Origin: NORP240 sp942492445 | GTDB taxonomy: Bacteria; Pseudomonadota; Gammaproteobacteria; Pseudomonadales; Pseudohongiellaceae | Length of the DNA stretch: 52,855 nt | Assembly (NCBI GenBank): GCA_942492445.1 | Contig: CALOEW010000056.1 | Location: 1 to 52,855 of the forward strand | Direction: 5' to 3' | Shown here: positions 35,513-44,522 of the stretch, piece by piece | Layout of the letters: the number at the start of each line of letters is the position of its first letter | Numbering within the stretch: the first letter of the stretch is position 1 | Program-made: the position numbers and the translations under genes | The notes under the pieces: model-generated | Seen by the model: only the letters and a program-made list of their open reading frames with translations | Databases searched by the model: none | Told to the model about the DNA's origin: nothing

Positions 35513-36364
35513 ATGATTGCAATTGGATATCGTCGAGTTATCAACGGGTTGTTTCTGCTCGCTTTCTGCATGGTTGGAGTGGCTCAGCCTGGCCCCGGCC
35601 CCGGGATGGGCTATCAGTGCTCCGGCTGCACAGCGGAATACCCAGGTGCACTGATGTTGGCAGAAGTCCTCGGTGATCTGCTGGATGTGCCGCCGGAAAC
35701 GGTCTCCGTCGTACCTGGACAGGACGTCAATGTCTACACCATCTCTCTGCCTGACGGGACACTGCTGAGTGTCACCCCTGTAGGACCGGCATTCCGTTAT
35801 CAGAATGCTGTGCAGAGTCGCCTGCAGCAAACCGAACAAGGCGGTTTCAGGTTGCGCTCCCGCTCCCGGGTGGAACTGCAGATTCGCAGCGCCATACATC
35901 GGGAAGCAGAGCTGGTCGCGGAACTTCTGCGCCTGGGCTGGACAAATTTTTACTGGTTTGAGCACGGTCTGGAAATGGATTCCCCGGCAGGAGCTCGGTA
36001 TTGCTTCAAGCCCGATATCATTCTTGGCAACGCACCTGCACCAGGCGATATTGAACTTGTGGTTGACGTCGACGGCTACCTCGTAGTCACTCATCCCGAT
36101 GGTATTCAGCAGCGACTGCATGCCTGTGCTCACGATTTCTTTCAGTTGCGTGACCAGGTTCGAGCGGCCGTTCAACAGCAATTGATGTTGAACACGGACG
36201 GGACATTCCAGCTGCTGATCGGAGAAGAGAATCTCAGATTCAGGTTGAATGCCCAACTGGCCTGGACGGATGAACTGGATCAGCCGGGATTTTATACCGA
36301 TGGTGACAGGATTCTGTTGCGCTATCGGGATGGCTGGGCCCAGGAAGTGGTGTTACTGGATTAA
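35513..36364 (+). CDS. Secreted protein of unknown function
   Basis: A 283-residue protein with a basic N-terminus and a signal segment (INGLFLLAFCMVGVAQ) followed by a proline/glycine stretch. A CSGC cysteine pair is early in the mature part, and two more cysteines (RYCFKPD, HACAHDFFQ) come later. I recognise no domain. The ATG at 35513 follows AGGAACAGAG; the frame is open to 35420 but only the later start gives a signal peptide. Convergent with the LonB-like gene, 32 bases apart. Confidence 0.7.
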   Translation: MIAIGYRRVINGLFLLAFCMVGVAQPGPGPGMGYQCSGCTAEYPGALMLAEVLGDLLDVPPETVSVVPGQDVNVYTISLPDGTLLSVTPVGPAFRYQNAVQSRLQQTEQGGFRLRSRSRVELQIRSAIHREAELVAELLRLGWTNFYWFEHGLEMDSPAGARYCFKPDIILGNAPAPGDIELVVDVDGYLVVTHPDGIQQRLHACAHDFFQLRDQVRAAVQQQLMLNTDGTFQLLIGEENLRFRLNAQLAWTDELDQPGFYTDGDRILLRYRDGWAQEVVLLD

Positions 36365-36396
36365 CCTGCCGGAGGCCAGAGTCTGAACGGGTTGGC

Positions 36397-38805
36397 TCAG
36401 TCTTCTTCAGTTTCACCTGGATTTCGGCCGAAGCTTTTCCGGGTTTCGGACATCGAACGAAGCTTCTGTTCCACCAGCCTGTTGAAACTGCCTTCCGGAA
36501 ATGTGTTATCGCCATCCCGCTCGCCTGCGGACATACCGGTCAGAATCTCGATTGCCTGATCGGTATTGTCGACCGCAAACAGACGGAATCGGTTTTCTCG
36601 TACAGCGTCGACTACATCGTGGCGCAACATCAGGTGCTTGGCGTTGGATGCCGGAATAATTACACCCTGGTCGCCATTCAGGCCGCGTTCGCGGCAGATG
36701 TCGAAAAAACCTTCAATTTTCTCGTTAACTCCACCGATTGCCTGACTTTGACCGAGTTGATTGACTGAACCGGTTATGGCCACGGATTGACGGATGGGAA
36801 CATCCGCAAGCGAAGACAGCAAGGCGCAGAGTTCTGCCATGGAGGCGCTATCTCCCTCGATGTGTCCGTAGGACTGTTCAAAGGTCAGGCTGGCGGACAA
36901 AGAGAGTGGTGTGTCCCTGCAGTACCGGGCAGCAAGAAACGAAGACAGAATCAGTACTCCCTTGGAGTGGGAGGCTCCACCAAGTTTAACCTCTCGCTCA
37001 ATATCAATGAAGTTGCCGTTCCCGAGCCTGGTCGTGGCAGTGATCCTGGCTGGATAACCGAAACGGTAGTTGCTCAGATCGATAACCACCAGGCCATTGA
37101 CGGAACCGGTTTGCTCCCCTTCTGTGTCGATAAGAATCGTGCCCCGATGGATTTCACTACCCAGCTTCTCCTTGAGCCGACTGAGCCGGTAAACCTGCTC
37201 GTCCATAGCCTTTTGAACATTTTCAGCGCAAACAACCCGGTCACCGCTTTTGACTGCCCAGTGAGCCGATTCCTGAAGCAGATCCACGATACTGTGCAGG
37301 TGAGTGGAGAGCTTTTCCGAATCGCCCGCCATCCGGGCACTGAACTCTATTACCCTGGCGACCGCTGACGCATCGAATGACGGTAGATCCTCTTTCTTGA
37401 CCAGATGCGCCAACAAACGGGAGAACTGATCGATGTTGTCAGGTGTCCGGTCCATTTCCTCTTCAAAGTCGGCTGCCACTTTGAACAATTCCCTGAAAGA
37501 GGGGTCGTATTGGAGAAGTGCGTAATAGAGGTAGCGTTCACCCAGCAGCACTATCTTGATCTCCAGTGGGACCGGTTCCGGTTCCAGGCTGGCCGTGTCC
37601 ATCATGCCGTATAGCGCACCCATCGATTGTATGGAAATCCGGTTGGCGTAAAGAATGCGCTTCAGGGCATCCCAGGCGAAGGGCTGTCGCATCAATTCCA
37701 GCGCATCCAGCAGCAGGTACCCGCCATTGGCAGTGTGCAGCGCGCCGGGCTTGATGTGAGTGAAGTCGGTCACCAGGGTGCCCATTCGGGATTCGTATTC
37801 AACCCGACCGGTCAATTTCGGGTAGGCGGGGTTGTCCTCATAGACTATAGGGGCACCTTTGGTCTCCTTGTTGTCTATCAGGAGATTGACCTCGTACTTG
37901 CGGAATTGGGGCGATTCCTCCCGCGCGATTTCAAGTAGTTCCGGCGTTGCCTGTTGTTCAATGAAGTTATCGACGCTGTCGGCGATATCCTCCTTGACGC
38001 TGCGAAGATAGTCGCATACATCGGGCAGGGCTTTATATTTCTCCAGCAGAGGAGAGACCAGGACGTCAATGGTCCCGGTTGCTGTTTCCCGAACGAGCCT
38101 GCGGATTTCGGTTCGCTCCTCTCTGGCCAGTTGCGGCATTTTCTGCAGCAGGGAGTTCAGACGATCCTCGTATTCCTCGATCAGCGTGTTAATTTTTAGC
38201 TGTTCGTCTTCAGGAAGCTTGGCAAATTCCTTATGATCGATGGCCTTGCCATTCACGATCGGGGCTAGAACAAATCCCTGGGGACCTCGAATCAGGGCGA
38301 TATTGTTGGCGGATGCCTCCTCACTCAGTTCGTTGAACGCCTGGGCACGCTGCTGCTCATATTTCTCCCGTATGTTCTGCAGTAGTTTCTGATAATTCTC
38401 GGCTTCGAACGCAACCGGCATGGATGTTTTGGTATCATCGATCAGTTTCTGCATGTCGAGACACAATTCGTGGCCTTTCCCCGCAGGTAAGCGTAGCGCG
38501 TTTGGTTTCTGGGGATTTTCGAAATTGTTGACGTAACACCAGTCATCCGGTGTGCTTTGTGATGCCGCCCTCCGGGTTAGGTATTGCATGATCGTGGATT
38601 GTTTGCCAATGCCAGCCGGACCCAGCGCGAACAGATTAAACCCGGATTTATTGACTTCGATACCAAGCTCTATGGCGGATACCGCCCGCTGCTGGCCAAT
38701 CACATCGTCGAGACTTTTCACATCGTCTGTTGAACTGAAAGGCAGGCTTGAAGGGTCGGTGGCCCTGAAAAGTTTATCCGGGGAAAGCACGTAACTGTCT
38801 GACAT
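36397..38805 (-). CDS. LonB-like ATP-dependent serine protease (AAA_32 + Lon_C)
   Basis: An 802-residue Lon-related protease. The N-terminal ATPase part has a degenerate Walker A in LGPAGIGKQSTIMQYL, typical of this LonB-like branch, and GGYLLLDALELM as Walker B. A charged helical insertion lies in between. The C-terminal Lon protease domain has the catalytic dyad Ser653 in IEGDSASMAEL and Lys696 in GGVNEKIEGFFD, with the canonical 43-residue spacing. It lacks the substrate-binding N-domain of classical Lon. The ATG at 38805 is chosen over an in-frame GTG two codons earlier. It probably degrades damaged cytoplasmic proteins. Confidence 0.9.
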   Translation of the reverse strand: MSDSYVLSPDKLFRATDPSSLPFSSTDDVKSLDDVIGQQRAVSAIELGIEVNKSGFNLFALGPAGIGKQSTIMQYLTRRAASQSTPDDWCYVNNFENPQKPNALRLPAGKGHELCLDMQKLIDDTKTSMPVAFEAENYQKLLQNIREKYEQQRAQAFNELSEEASANNIALIRGPQGFVLAPIVNGKAIDHKEFAKLPEDEQLKINTLIEEYEDRLNSLLQKMPQLAREERTEIRRLVRETATGTIDVLVSPLLEKYKALPDVCDYLRSVKEDIADSVDNFIEQQATPELLEIAREESPQFRKYEVNLLIDNKETKGAPIVYEDNPAYPKLTGRVEYESRMGTLVTDFTHIKPGALHTANGGYLLLDALELMRQPFAWDALKRILYANRISIQSMGALYGMMDTASLEPEPVPLEIKIVLLGERYLYYALLQYDPSFRELFKVAADFEEEMDRTPDNIDQFSRLLAHLVKKEDLPSFDASAVARVIEFSARMAGDSEKLSTHLHSIVDLLQESAHWAVKSGDRVVCAENVQKAMDEQVYRLSRLKEKLGSEIHRGTILIDTEGEQTGSVNGLVVIDLSNYRFGYPARITATTRLGNGNFIDIEREVKLGGASHSKGVLILSSFLAARYCRDTPLSLSASLTFEQSYGHIEGDSASMAELCALLSSLADVPIRQSVAITGSVNQLGQSQAIGGVNEKIEGFFDICRERGLNGDQGVIIPASNAKHLMLRHDVVDAVRENRFRLFAVDNTDQAIEILTGMSAGERDGDNTFPEGSFNRLVEQKLRSMSETRKSFGRNPGETEED

Positions 38806-39308
38806 GGGCACTTCTGTAGGTTGTGTATGGTCCGTGGACCCTTGATGAATCCTCTGATCCGGTGCCGCAGAGCGTTGCGGTAATCATTCAGAGATTTTCT
38901 GGATTCTGCAGATATTCTGCTTCAGGACCGGCCTGTTCCTGCCTCTTTTGAATACTCAACATTATAGCGTCTTCCCTGCTGACAGGACAAAGCCGATACG
39001 TGATAAGGATTCATTGTGTACGTGAGAACACCGTAAGGACTGAGCTGCGAAACAACAAGGCGGGCCGCTTCAGAGCACCACGGAAATCGGCCGTGTTACT
39101 CTTCCCGGCTGTTGCAGACCAGTTGAAAGTGTGATCATTGCATCATTATCGGAAATAACATCAGCTGTAATGGCTGTCCGGCATGGAAGTTTCTGGCTTC
39201 ATCTGCAACACTGCGGCACTGTCCGGGGCTACTGAGCAGACTGACCGGCAGCAATCGGAAGCTACAGTCCTGGCACAGTTGCTGATTGTCTGTTGCAGGG
39301 ACACTACA
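38806..39308. other. Divergent intergenic region between LonB-like and acyltransferase genes
   Basis: A full family 1 repeat at 38847-38899 lies just upstream of the protease gene. The remaining ~400 bases hold no protein-like frame or obvious promoter. An open frame runs upstream from the acyltransferase (from 39183) but does not resemble its family. Confidence 0.5.
38847..38899 (+). repeat. Palindromic repeat, family 1, full copy
   Basis: Outer arms GAATCCTCTGA/TCAGAGATTTTC are imperfect; the inner hairpin CCGCA/TGCGG is perfect and retains the AGAGC core seen in other copies. It is 42 bases upstream of the protease start on the opposite strand. Confidence 0.8.
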
Positions 39309-41289
39309 TTGCAATATCGCGCTGAAATCGATGGGCTTCGAGCCGTTGCGGTAGTGCCCGTAATCCTTTTCCATGCCGGCTTCGACGCCTTCAGCGGTGG
39401 TTACACCGGTGTCGACGTCTTTTTTGTTATCAGTGGCTATCTGATTACGGGGATTATCGTCTCCGACCTGGAGCAGGGCAACTTTACGCTGCGGCAATTT
39501 TATGAACGGCGTGTGCGACGCATTCTGCCGGCTCTTTCTGTCGTACTTTTCTGTTCGCTAGCTATTGCCTGGATGCTGCTGCTTCCGGTGGATATGCGAT
39601 CATTTTCCCGCGACTTGTTCGGAGTGGCGGTCTTTGCATCCAATTTCCTGTTCTGGATCAATACAGACTACTGGAGTGTTGGCAGTGAACTGAATCCACT
39701 TCTCCATACCTGGAGCCTGGCGGTGGAAGAGCAGTTTTACCTGTTGTTTCCCGTGCTGTTGATGCTGATCTGGAAATGGCGAAAAGATTTTCTTATCCCA
39801 ATGCTTTTGATTGTGGGAATCGCCAGCCTTACACTTTCCCAGTGGAGTACTTCCCACGCTCCTATGGCGGGCTATTTTCTCTTACCAGGACGGGCCTGGG
39901 AGTTGCTGCTGGGTGCCGTTATTTTCCTGGTGACCCAACCCGGGCGGCTGACAGCCGCATATCTTACTCCTTGCCGGTTTTCAAGGGTTACCAGGGAAAT
40001 CGCCGGACTGACTGGATTCGGCCTGATCATGGTGGCGGTATTTTGCCTAGACGACAACCTGCCTTTTCCGGGAGTCCTGGCGCTGTTGCCGACGCTGGGC
40101 GCAGGATTAATCCTGATATTTGCAACCTCAGAAACACTGATGGGAAGGATTCTGGCACGGCGGGAGCTGGTTGCCGTGGGGCTTATCAGTTACAGCGCCT
40201 ACCTGTGGCACCAGCCGCTGCTTGCGTTTCTCAGGCACGCGACCATGGGAATGCCGGGGAAGCGGCCAGGTCGTGGCCGTGGTCGCCGTGACTTTTCTGC
40301 TGGCTTTCATTACCTGGTTTTTTGTCGAATTGCCGTTTCGCCGCAAAATCGTGCTTCCACAGGCATCGCTTTTCAAGGCGGCCCTGGCCTGCTCGCTCTC
40401 GTGCATTGCAGTTGGCATTGCCGGCCAGAAGACTTACGGGTTTATCAATCGCTCGGCAGGAGCGGAGGTATACCTGTCCTGGGCAGACAAGACCAGAATC
40501 AACTACGGCCTGCATGCCGATTGCGACAGTCAGAGTTCCGACCCAGGACTATGCCAGACCAGCACCAGTCCCGAGATTCTGGTCTGGGGTGATTCCTACG
40601 CCATGCATCTGGTACCAGGCATCCTATCCGCCAATCCGGCTGCCAGCCTGGTGCAGATGACCGCCAGCTCCTGCGCGCCATTCCTGTCGATTGCCGTCAT
40701 TCAATCCGGCTATGCACCGCAATCCTGCCTCGACTTCAACCGTCAGGTAACAAGCCGGATCGCCCAGTTTCCCTCCCTTGAGTTCGCTGTCCTTTCGTCA
40801 CCTTTTTCCAGGTACTTCAGTGGCAACAGCAGTGTGCTGATGGCCGAAGGGCAAACTGTCACTGCGAATGAAGAGCTCGTTGACAGGGAGTTCAGAAAAA
40901 CCCTGGAGTTTTTGATAGAGCAGGGCATCACTCCAGTCATTTTTTCTCCAACACCGGGCAATGACGGCGCCAATATCGGCCGATGTCTGGGCAGGGCCGA
41001 CTATTTTTCCAGAAGCCTGAGTGACTGCAATTTTCCACTGGAGAACAACAGTGAGGAACTGCAGCGTGTGTTTGCCTGGCTCAAGCGCTTGAGTGAAGAA
41101 TTTCCGGTAGTGTTTCTCGACGAATTGCTTTGTCCGGATGGCATCTGTCAGGCTCATTCTGACGGGACTTATTATTACCGTGACAGTGGCCATCTTGCCA
41201 TTGCCGGATCCGGCGCTTTGGGAAAACAGGCCGACTTTTACACCTTGATTGCCGGTGGAGAAAAGGCGGCTATCGCCCAGTCCCGTTGA
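39309..41289 (+). pseudogene. OatA-like acyltransferase with SGNH domain, frameshifted in this sequence
   Basis: The N-terminal part (YRAEIDGLRAVAVVPVILFH, LLHTWSLAVEEQFYLLFP, ten or so membrane helices) is an acyltransferase-3 domain that moves acyl groups across the membrane to surface glycans or peptidoglycan. The C-terminal part is a periplasmic SGNH-like domain (ILVWGDSYAMHLVPG, later YRDSGHLAIAGS). They are joined out of frame; a surplus G in GGGG at 40257-40260 explains it. Removing it yields 659 residues across MPGSGQVVAVVAVTFLL. The likely start is the TTG at 39309 (MQYRAEIDGLRAV) with AGGG upstream. The error pattern matches that in mreC and rng. Confidence 0.85.
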
Positions 41290-41677
41290 TTGGTTGTGCA
41301 AACTTTCAATAAGCCACAACTAGCTGAAATCCCTCAATAATTTGAAAAATCAGGTAACGTGAATCTTGCTTCCGGGGGTTTGAGGGGAGTCAGTTATTCG
41401 TGGATTCATGTATTTGTGGCGTCGAGCCGCGTGGCCGCTCGACGCCACGGAAAAATGACAATCCTCCAGCCCCCGGGAACGAAACTTTACACTTACTGAC
41501 TTTTCAGATTCAGTATTCGCAGACTTATCTCCTTTAGAACTTGTGCGCATTGCAAGTGTTGGATCCGTGGAATCCGCCAGTTGAGTTTCCGTAAAGGCAA
41601 TGCCAATCTACACCACCACTTGGGTCCTTTAGTCGGACCCGATGTTTTCGTTGTACGGCCTTGGGAACCAGAAAATA
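41290..41677. other. Intergenic region between acyltransferase and M14-family hydrolase genes
   Basis: A 388-base convergent gap. It contains the 12-bp perfect palindrome described separately (41416-41448) and a GGGTCC/GGACCC hairpin at 41622-41640. No convincing gene is present; a 66-codon minus-strand frame (41350-41550) has no family features. Confidence 0.5.
41416..41448. repeat. Perfect 12-bp hairpin
   Basis: GTGGCGTCGAGC (41416-41427) and GCTCGACGCCAC (41437-41448) pair perfectly around a nine-base loop. It lies between convergent genes and has no T run on either strand, so it is not a classical intrinsic terminator. It could be a transcript 3'-end structure or a protein-binding site. 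Confidence 0.7.
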
Positions 41678-42724
41678 TCAAATAATAGGGGGTTCATCGT
41701 TGGGCACAGTATCTGTGTCCGGGTTGTGCTGTTCCTGAAAGGCTTCGACGGATTCAGCGACGATGCCGGGCTCGGAAAACACTGCGATGTGGTACAGCGC
41801 TTCACCTTCGTGCACCAGTGGCAGATTGTTGCGCCCGATGACAATACCGGGCACTGGCGCCTGAATCTCCGCCTCCCGTTCTCCGAACGGATCCGCCACC
41901 CAGCCGATAATCTGATCCTTCTGCACATGCGCGCCCAGGGGTACAATGGTTCGCATTATTCCGCTCTGGGGTGCCCGTACCCAGCGACTGGAATTGGCAA
42001 CCAGGGGTTTGGATATAGCTGTCGCGGGCCTCCTTGAAGGAAGCATCCCCAGGTGGCGCATTACCCGCGTAATACCCTTGACCCCTGCACGGATCGCTAC
42101 CTCGTCGAAACGCAGCGCCTCGCCCGCCTCATAAACCAGAACTGGAATTTTTTCCGCCACTGCGCGCCGAAGCGAGCCTTCTACGATTTCAGAATTCAGT
42201 ATCAGGGGTGCGCCGAAGGCATGGGCCATCTGTTCCGTCATGGGTGCGTTTTCGATACGGGCGCGGATCTGGGGCAGATTTTCCCGCCCGATGGCGCCTG
42301 TGTGCAGATCAATACCGTGGGTACATTGGTTGACTACCTGTTTCAAAAAAGTATCTGCCAGCCGAGCTGCCATAGAGCCGGTTTCGGAGCCTGGGAATGC
42401 CCGGTTCAGGTCACGCCGATCGGGCAGATAGCGGGACCGGGTTATGAATCCGTGTACGTTGACTACCGGCACGGCGACAAGGGCGCCGGTTATCCTGTTT
42501 ACAGCCCTGGTCTTCAACAGGCGCCGAATAATTTCGACACCGTTTATTTCGTCGCCGTGAATCGCCGCGCACACGAACAGTATCGGCCCCGGTTTTTTAC
42601 CGTTGATAACATACACAGGCAGGGAAACCGGCGTATGTGAGTACAGTGCTGGCAGTGAAAGCTCAATCGAGCGACGTTCACCGGGGGCGATGCGGAAATC
42701 TCCGAGGGTGATCTCGTTGTTCAT
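41678..42724 (-). CDS. Succinylglutamate desuccinylase/aspartoacylase (M14-like) family hydrolase
   Basis: A 348-residue zinc hydrolase of the AstE/ASPA branch of the carboxypeptidase A fold. Zinc ligands are in AAIHGDEINGVEIIRRL and CTHGIDLHTG, the substrate arginine region in RRDLNRAFPG, and the catalytic glutamate in VLVYEAGEALRF. The last ~90 residues form a beta-barrel, lipoyl-like domain (RAPQSGIMRTIVPLG, IQAPVPGIVIGRNNLP). It is the third gene of a RimB-RimK-hydrolase operon, two bases after rimK. A true arginine-catabolic AstE is unlikely without other ast genes. Confidence 0.88.
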   Translation of the reverse strand: MNNEITLGDFRIAPGERRSIELSLPALYSHTPVSLPVYVINGKKPGPILFVCAAIHGDEINGVEIIRRLLKTRAVNRITGALVAVPVVNVHGFITRSRYLPDRRDLNRAFPGSETGSMAARLADTFLKQVVNQCTHGIDLHTGAIGRENLPQIRARIENAPMTEQMAHAFGAPLILNSEIVEGSLRRAVAEKIPVLVYEAGEALRFDEVAIRAGVKGITRVMRHLGMLPSRRPATAISKPLVANSSRWVRAPQSGIMRTIVPLGAHVQKDQIIGWVADPFGEREAEIQAPVPGIVIGRNNLPLVHEGEALYHIAVFSEPGIVAESVEAFQEQHNPDTDTVPNDEPPII

Positions 42725-42726
42725 TC

Positions 42727-43632
42727 TCAGCCTTTGCCCCTGGTTGCGGTACCACCAAGCTTGCTGTTGTTTTCGATGAACGTGATTATTGCCCCGGCAA
42801 CATCCCTGCCGGTGGCATCTTCAATACCTTCAAGTCCGGGTGAGGAATTGACCTCCATCACTACAGGTCCGTGGTTGGAGCGCAACAAATCGACACCGGC
42901 TACGTTCAACCCCATGATCTTGGCTGCCCGCACGGCGGTCGAACGCTCTTCGGGAGTGATGCGAATCAGGCTGGCGTTACCACCCCGATGCAGGTTGGAG
43001 CGGAACTCACCGGGCTGCGCCTGGCGCTTCATGGCGGCCACTACCTTGCCGCCGATGACAAAGCAGCGAATGTCCGCGCCGCCAGCTTCCTTGATGTACT
43101 CCTGTACCAGTATATCGGCACCCACCCCCATGAAACCTTCGATCACACTTTCTGCTGCTTTCTGGGTCTCCGCCAGCACCACGCCGATTCCCTGGGTGCC
43201 CTGCAGCAGCTTGATGACAAGTGGGGCACCACCAACCATTTTGATCAGGTCCTTGATATCGTCGGGCTTGTTAGCGAAACCGGTTACCGGCATGCCGATT
43301 CCTTTGCGGGACAGCAGTTGCAGGGAGCGCAGTTTATCCCGTGACCGGGATATCGCCACCGACTCGTTGAGGGGATAGACCCCGCCCATTTCAAACTGTC
43401 GCAGTACCGAGGTTCCGTAAAAAGTCACTGAGGCGCCGATTCTGGGTATGACTGCATCGAAGCCGGTCAATTCCTCCCCCCGGTAGTGAATAGTGGGCTT
43501 GTGGGAAGCAATGTTCATGTAGCAGCGCAACACGTCGATGACCTGTGTTCTGTGACCGCTTTGCTCTGCAGCTTCCACAAGCCGCCGCGTGGAATACAGA
43601 TTCTTGTTTCTGGATAACAGGGCTATTTTCAT
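42727..43632 (-). CDS. rimK: RimK alpha-L-glutamate ligase
   Basis: RimK is an ATP-grasp ligase that adds glutamate residues to the C-terminus of ribosomal protein S6 and can make poly-alpha-glutamate. The 301-residue protein has the ATP-grasp elements: APLVIKLLQGTQGIGVVLAE, EYIKEAGGADIRCFVIGGKV and VAGVDLLRSNHGPVVMEVNSSPG. It starts at MKIALLSRNKNLYS (ATG at 43632); the frame upstream is unrelated. It sits between rimB-like and the M14-type hydrolase. Confidence 0.95.
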   Translation of the reverse strand: MKIALLSRNKNLYSTRRLVEAAEQSGHRTQVIDVLRCYMNIASHKPTIHYRGEELTGFDAVIPRIGASVTFYGTSVLRQFEMGGVYPLNESVAISRSRDKLRSLQLLSRKGIGMPVTGFANKPDDIKDLIKMVGGAPLVIKLLQGTQGIGVVLAETQKAAESVIEGFMGVGADILVQEYIKEAGGADIRCFVIGGKVVAAMKRQAQPGEFRSNLHRGGNASLIRITPEERSTAVRAAKIMGLNVAGVDLLRSNHGPVVMEVNSSPGLEGIEDATGRDVAGAIITFIENNSKLGGTATRGKG

Positions 43633-43650
43633 AATTCCTCGCTTTCTGAG

Positions 43651-43663
43651 AGCTCTGATTACT
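43651..43663 (-). repeat. Palindromic repeat, family 1, half copy
   Basis: AGCTCTGATTACT matches the left arm and adjoining bases of the copy at 7396 (CTCTGATTACT identical). It sits in the short rimB-rimK gap. Confidence 0.4.
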
Positions 43664-43690
43664 AATAATGACAGGATTGGCTGCCTGACT

Positions 43691-44152
43691 TCAGGTTTGA
43701 TAAAGCGACCTGGTATCGAGTTTGCCGCACAGGTACGAAGCATTCGGGTCAACCAGAATACGGTCCTCCATTGCTTTTCGCCCCAGTAACATTCTGAAGC
43801 GCATGGTGTCCCGATTCGTCAAGGTCAGCTCAATCTTCCAGCGCAGCTCTCCAAGGACTACCTCGGTTTCGATAACATAGCGCTTTTCCTGATGCCCCCC
43901 GGAATCAGACACTTTTCTGATGTCAACCAATTCCGCTTCACACTGGACCACAAGAGAGCTGTTACCCTGCAGGGGATGCATGCCGAACCGGACCCGGTCC
44001 CTGCCGCCGAGTTTGATACGCTCGGTCTGGAACGCATGAAGTGCCGAAGTTCTGGCACCGGTATCGACTTTGGCCTTGATGGCGGGAAGACCGAGATCTG
44101 GCAAGGCTAGCCACTCTCTCCAGCCAACTGTCTGCGTATACTGTTTGTTCAT
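43691..44152 (-). CDS. RimB-like retropepsin-fold zinc/aspartic protease
   Basis: This 153-residue protein belongs to the PF05618 retropepsin-like family annotated as ATP-dependent zinc protease. The DTGA catalytic motif is in KAKVDTGARTSALHA, with a beta-rich body (VIETEVVLGELRWKIELTL) and the RMLLGRKAMEDRILVDP region typical of the family. In Pseudomonas the RimA-RimB-RimK set tunes S6 glutamylation. It is the first gene of the three-gene operon here. Confidence 0.88.
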   Translation of the reverse strand: MNKQYTQTVGWREWLALPDLGLPAIKAKVDTGARTSALHAFQTERIKLGGRDRVRFGMHPLQGNSSLVVQCEAELVDIRKVSDSGGHQEKRYVIETEVVLGELRWKIELTLTNRDTMRFRMLLGRKAMEDRILVDPNASYLCGKLDTRSLYQT

Positions 44153-44522
44153 TTCGGATTGCTTGTACGGGATGTCTGGACGCCGGCGGCACTGCGCCGC
44201 GACATTGATCTCGACTGCAGGACAGGCTCTGTTTCAGAGTGCCCGGATTCCAGTCAGGGCAACTCGAGGAATTTTCAGGATTCTCCTGGTCTGGCACTGG
44301 AAACGATTCCTCGGCCGATCTGTACCAGACCTGGACCTCAGAGGCTTTCCAGGGGCAGGATTTTAGCACGCCAGTATGGGAGTGAATATCGGCCTGACGG
44401 CAAAAGCATTGAAGGAGTACCCGGGATGCCACAATATGGATGAATTGTTTCCCCTGGACACCCGCAAAGTGTGTGGCTATGCTGGTTGGAGGTGGTTAAT
44501 CTGCTAACGGGAGGCATTGTCG
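44153..44522. other. Divergent intergenic region between rimB-like and cyclase genes
   Basis: A 370-base region with no recognisable gene. A GGGAGG at about 44509-44514 serves the cyclase start. A small CTCTG/CAGAG hairpin lies at 44227-44239. Promoters for both directions must be here but none stands out. Confidence 0.45.

Noticed and set aside
41350..41550. 66-codon minus-strand open frame
   Set aside because: No family motifs or ribosome-binding site; it overlaps the perfect palindrome at 41416-41448.
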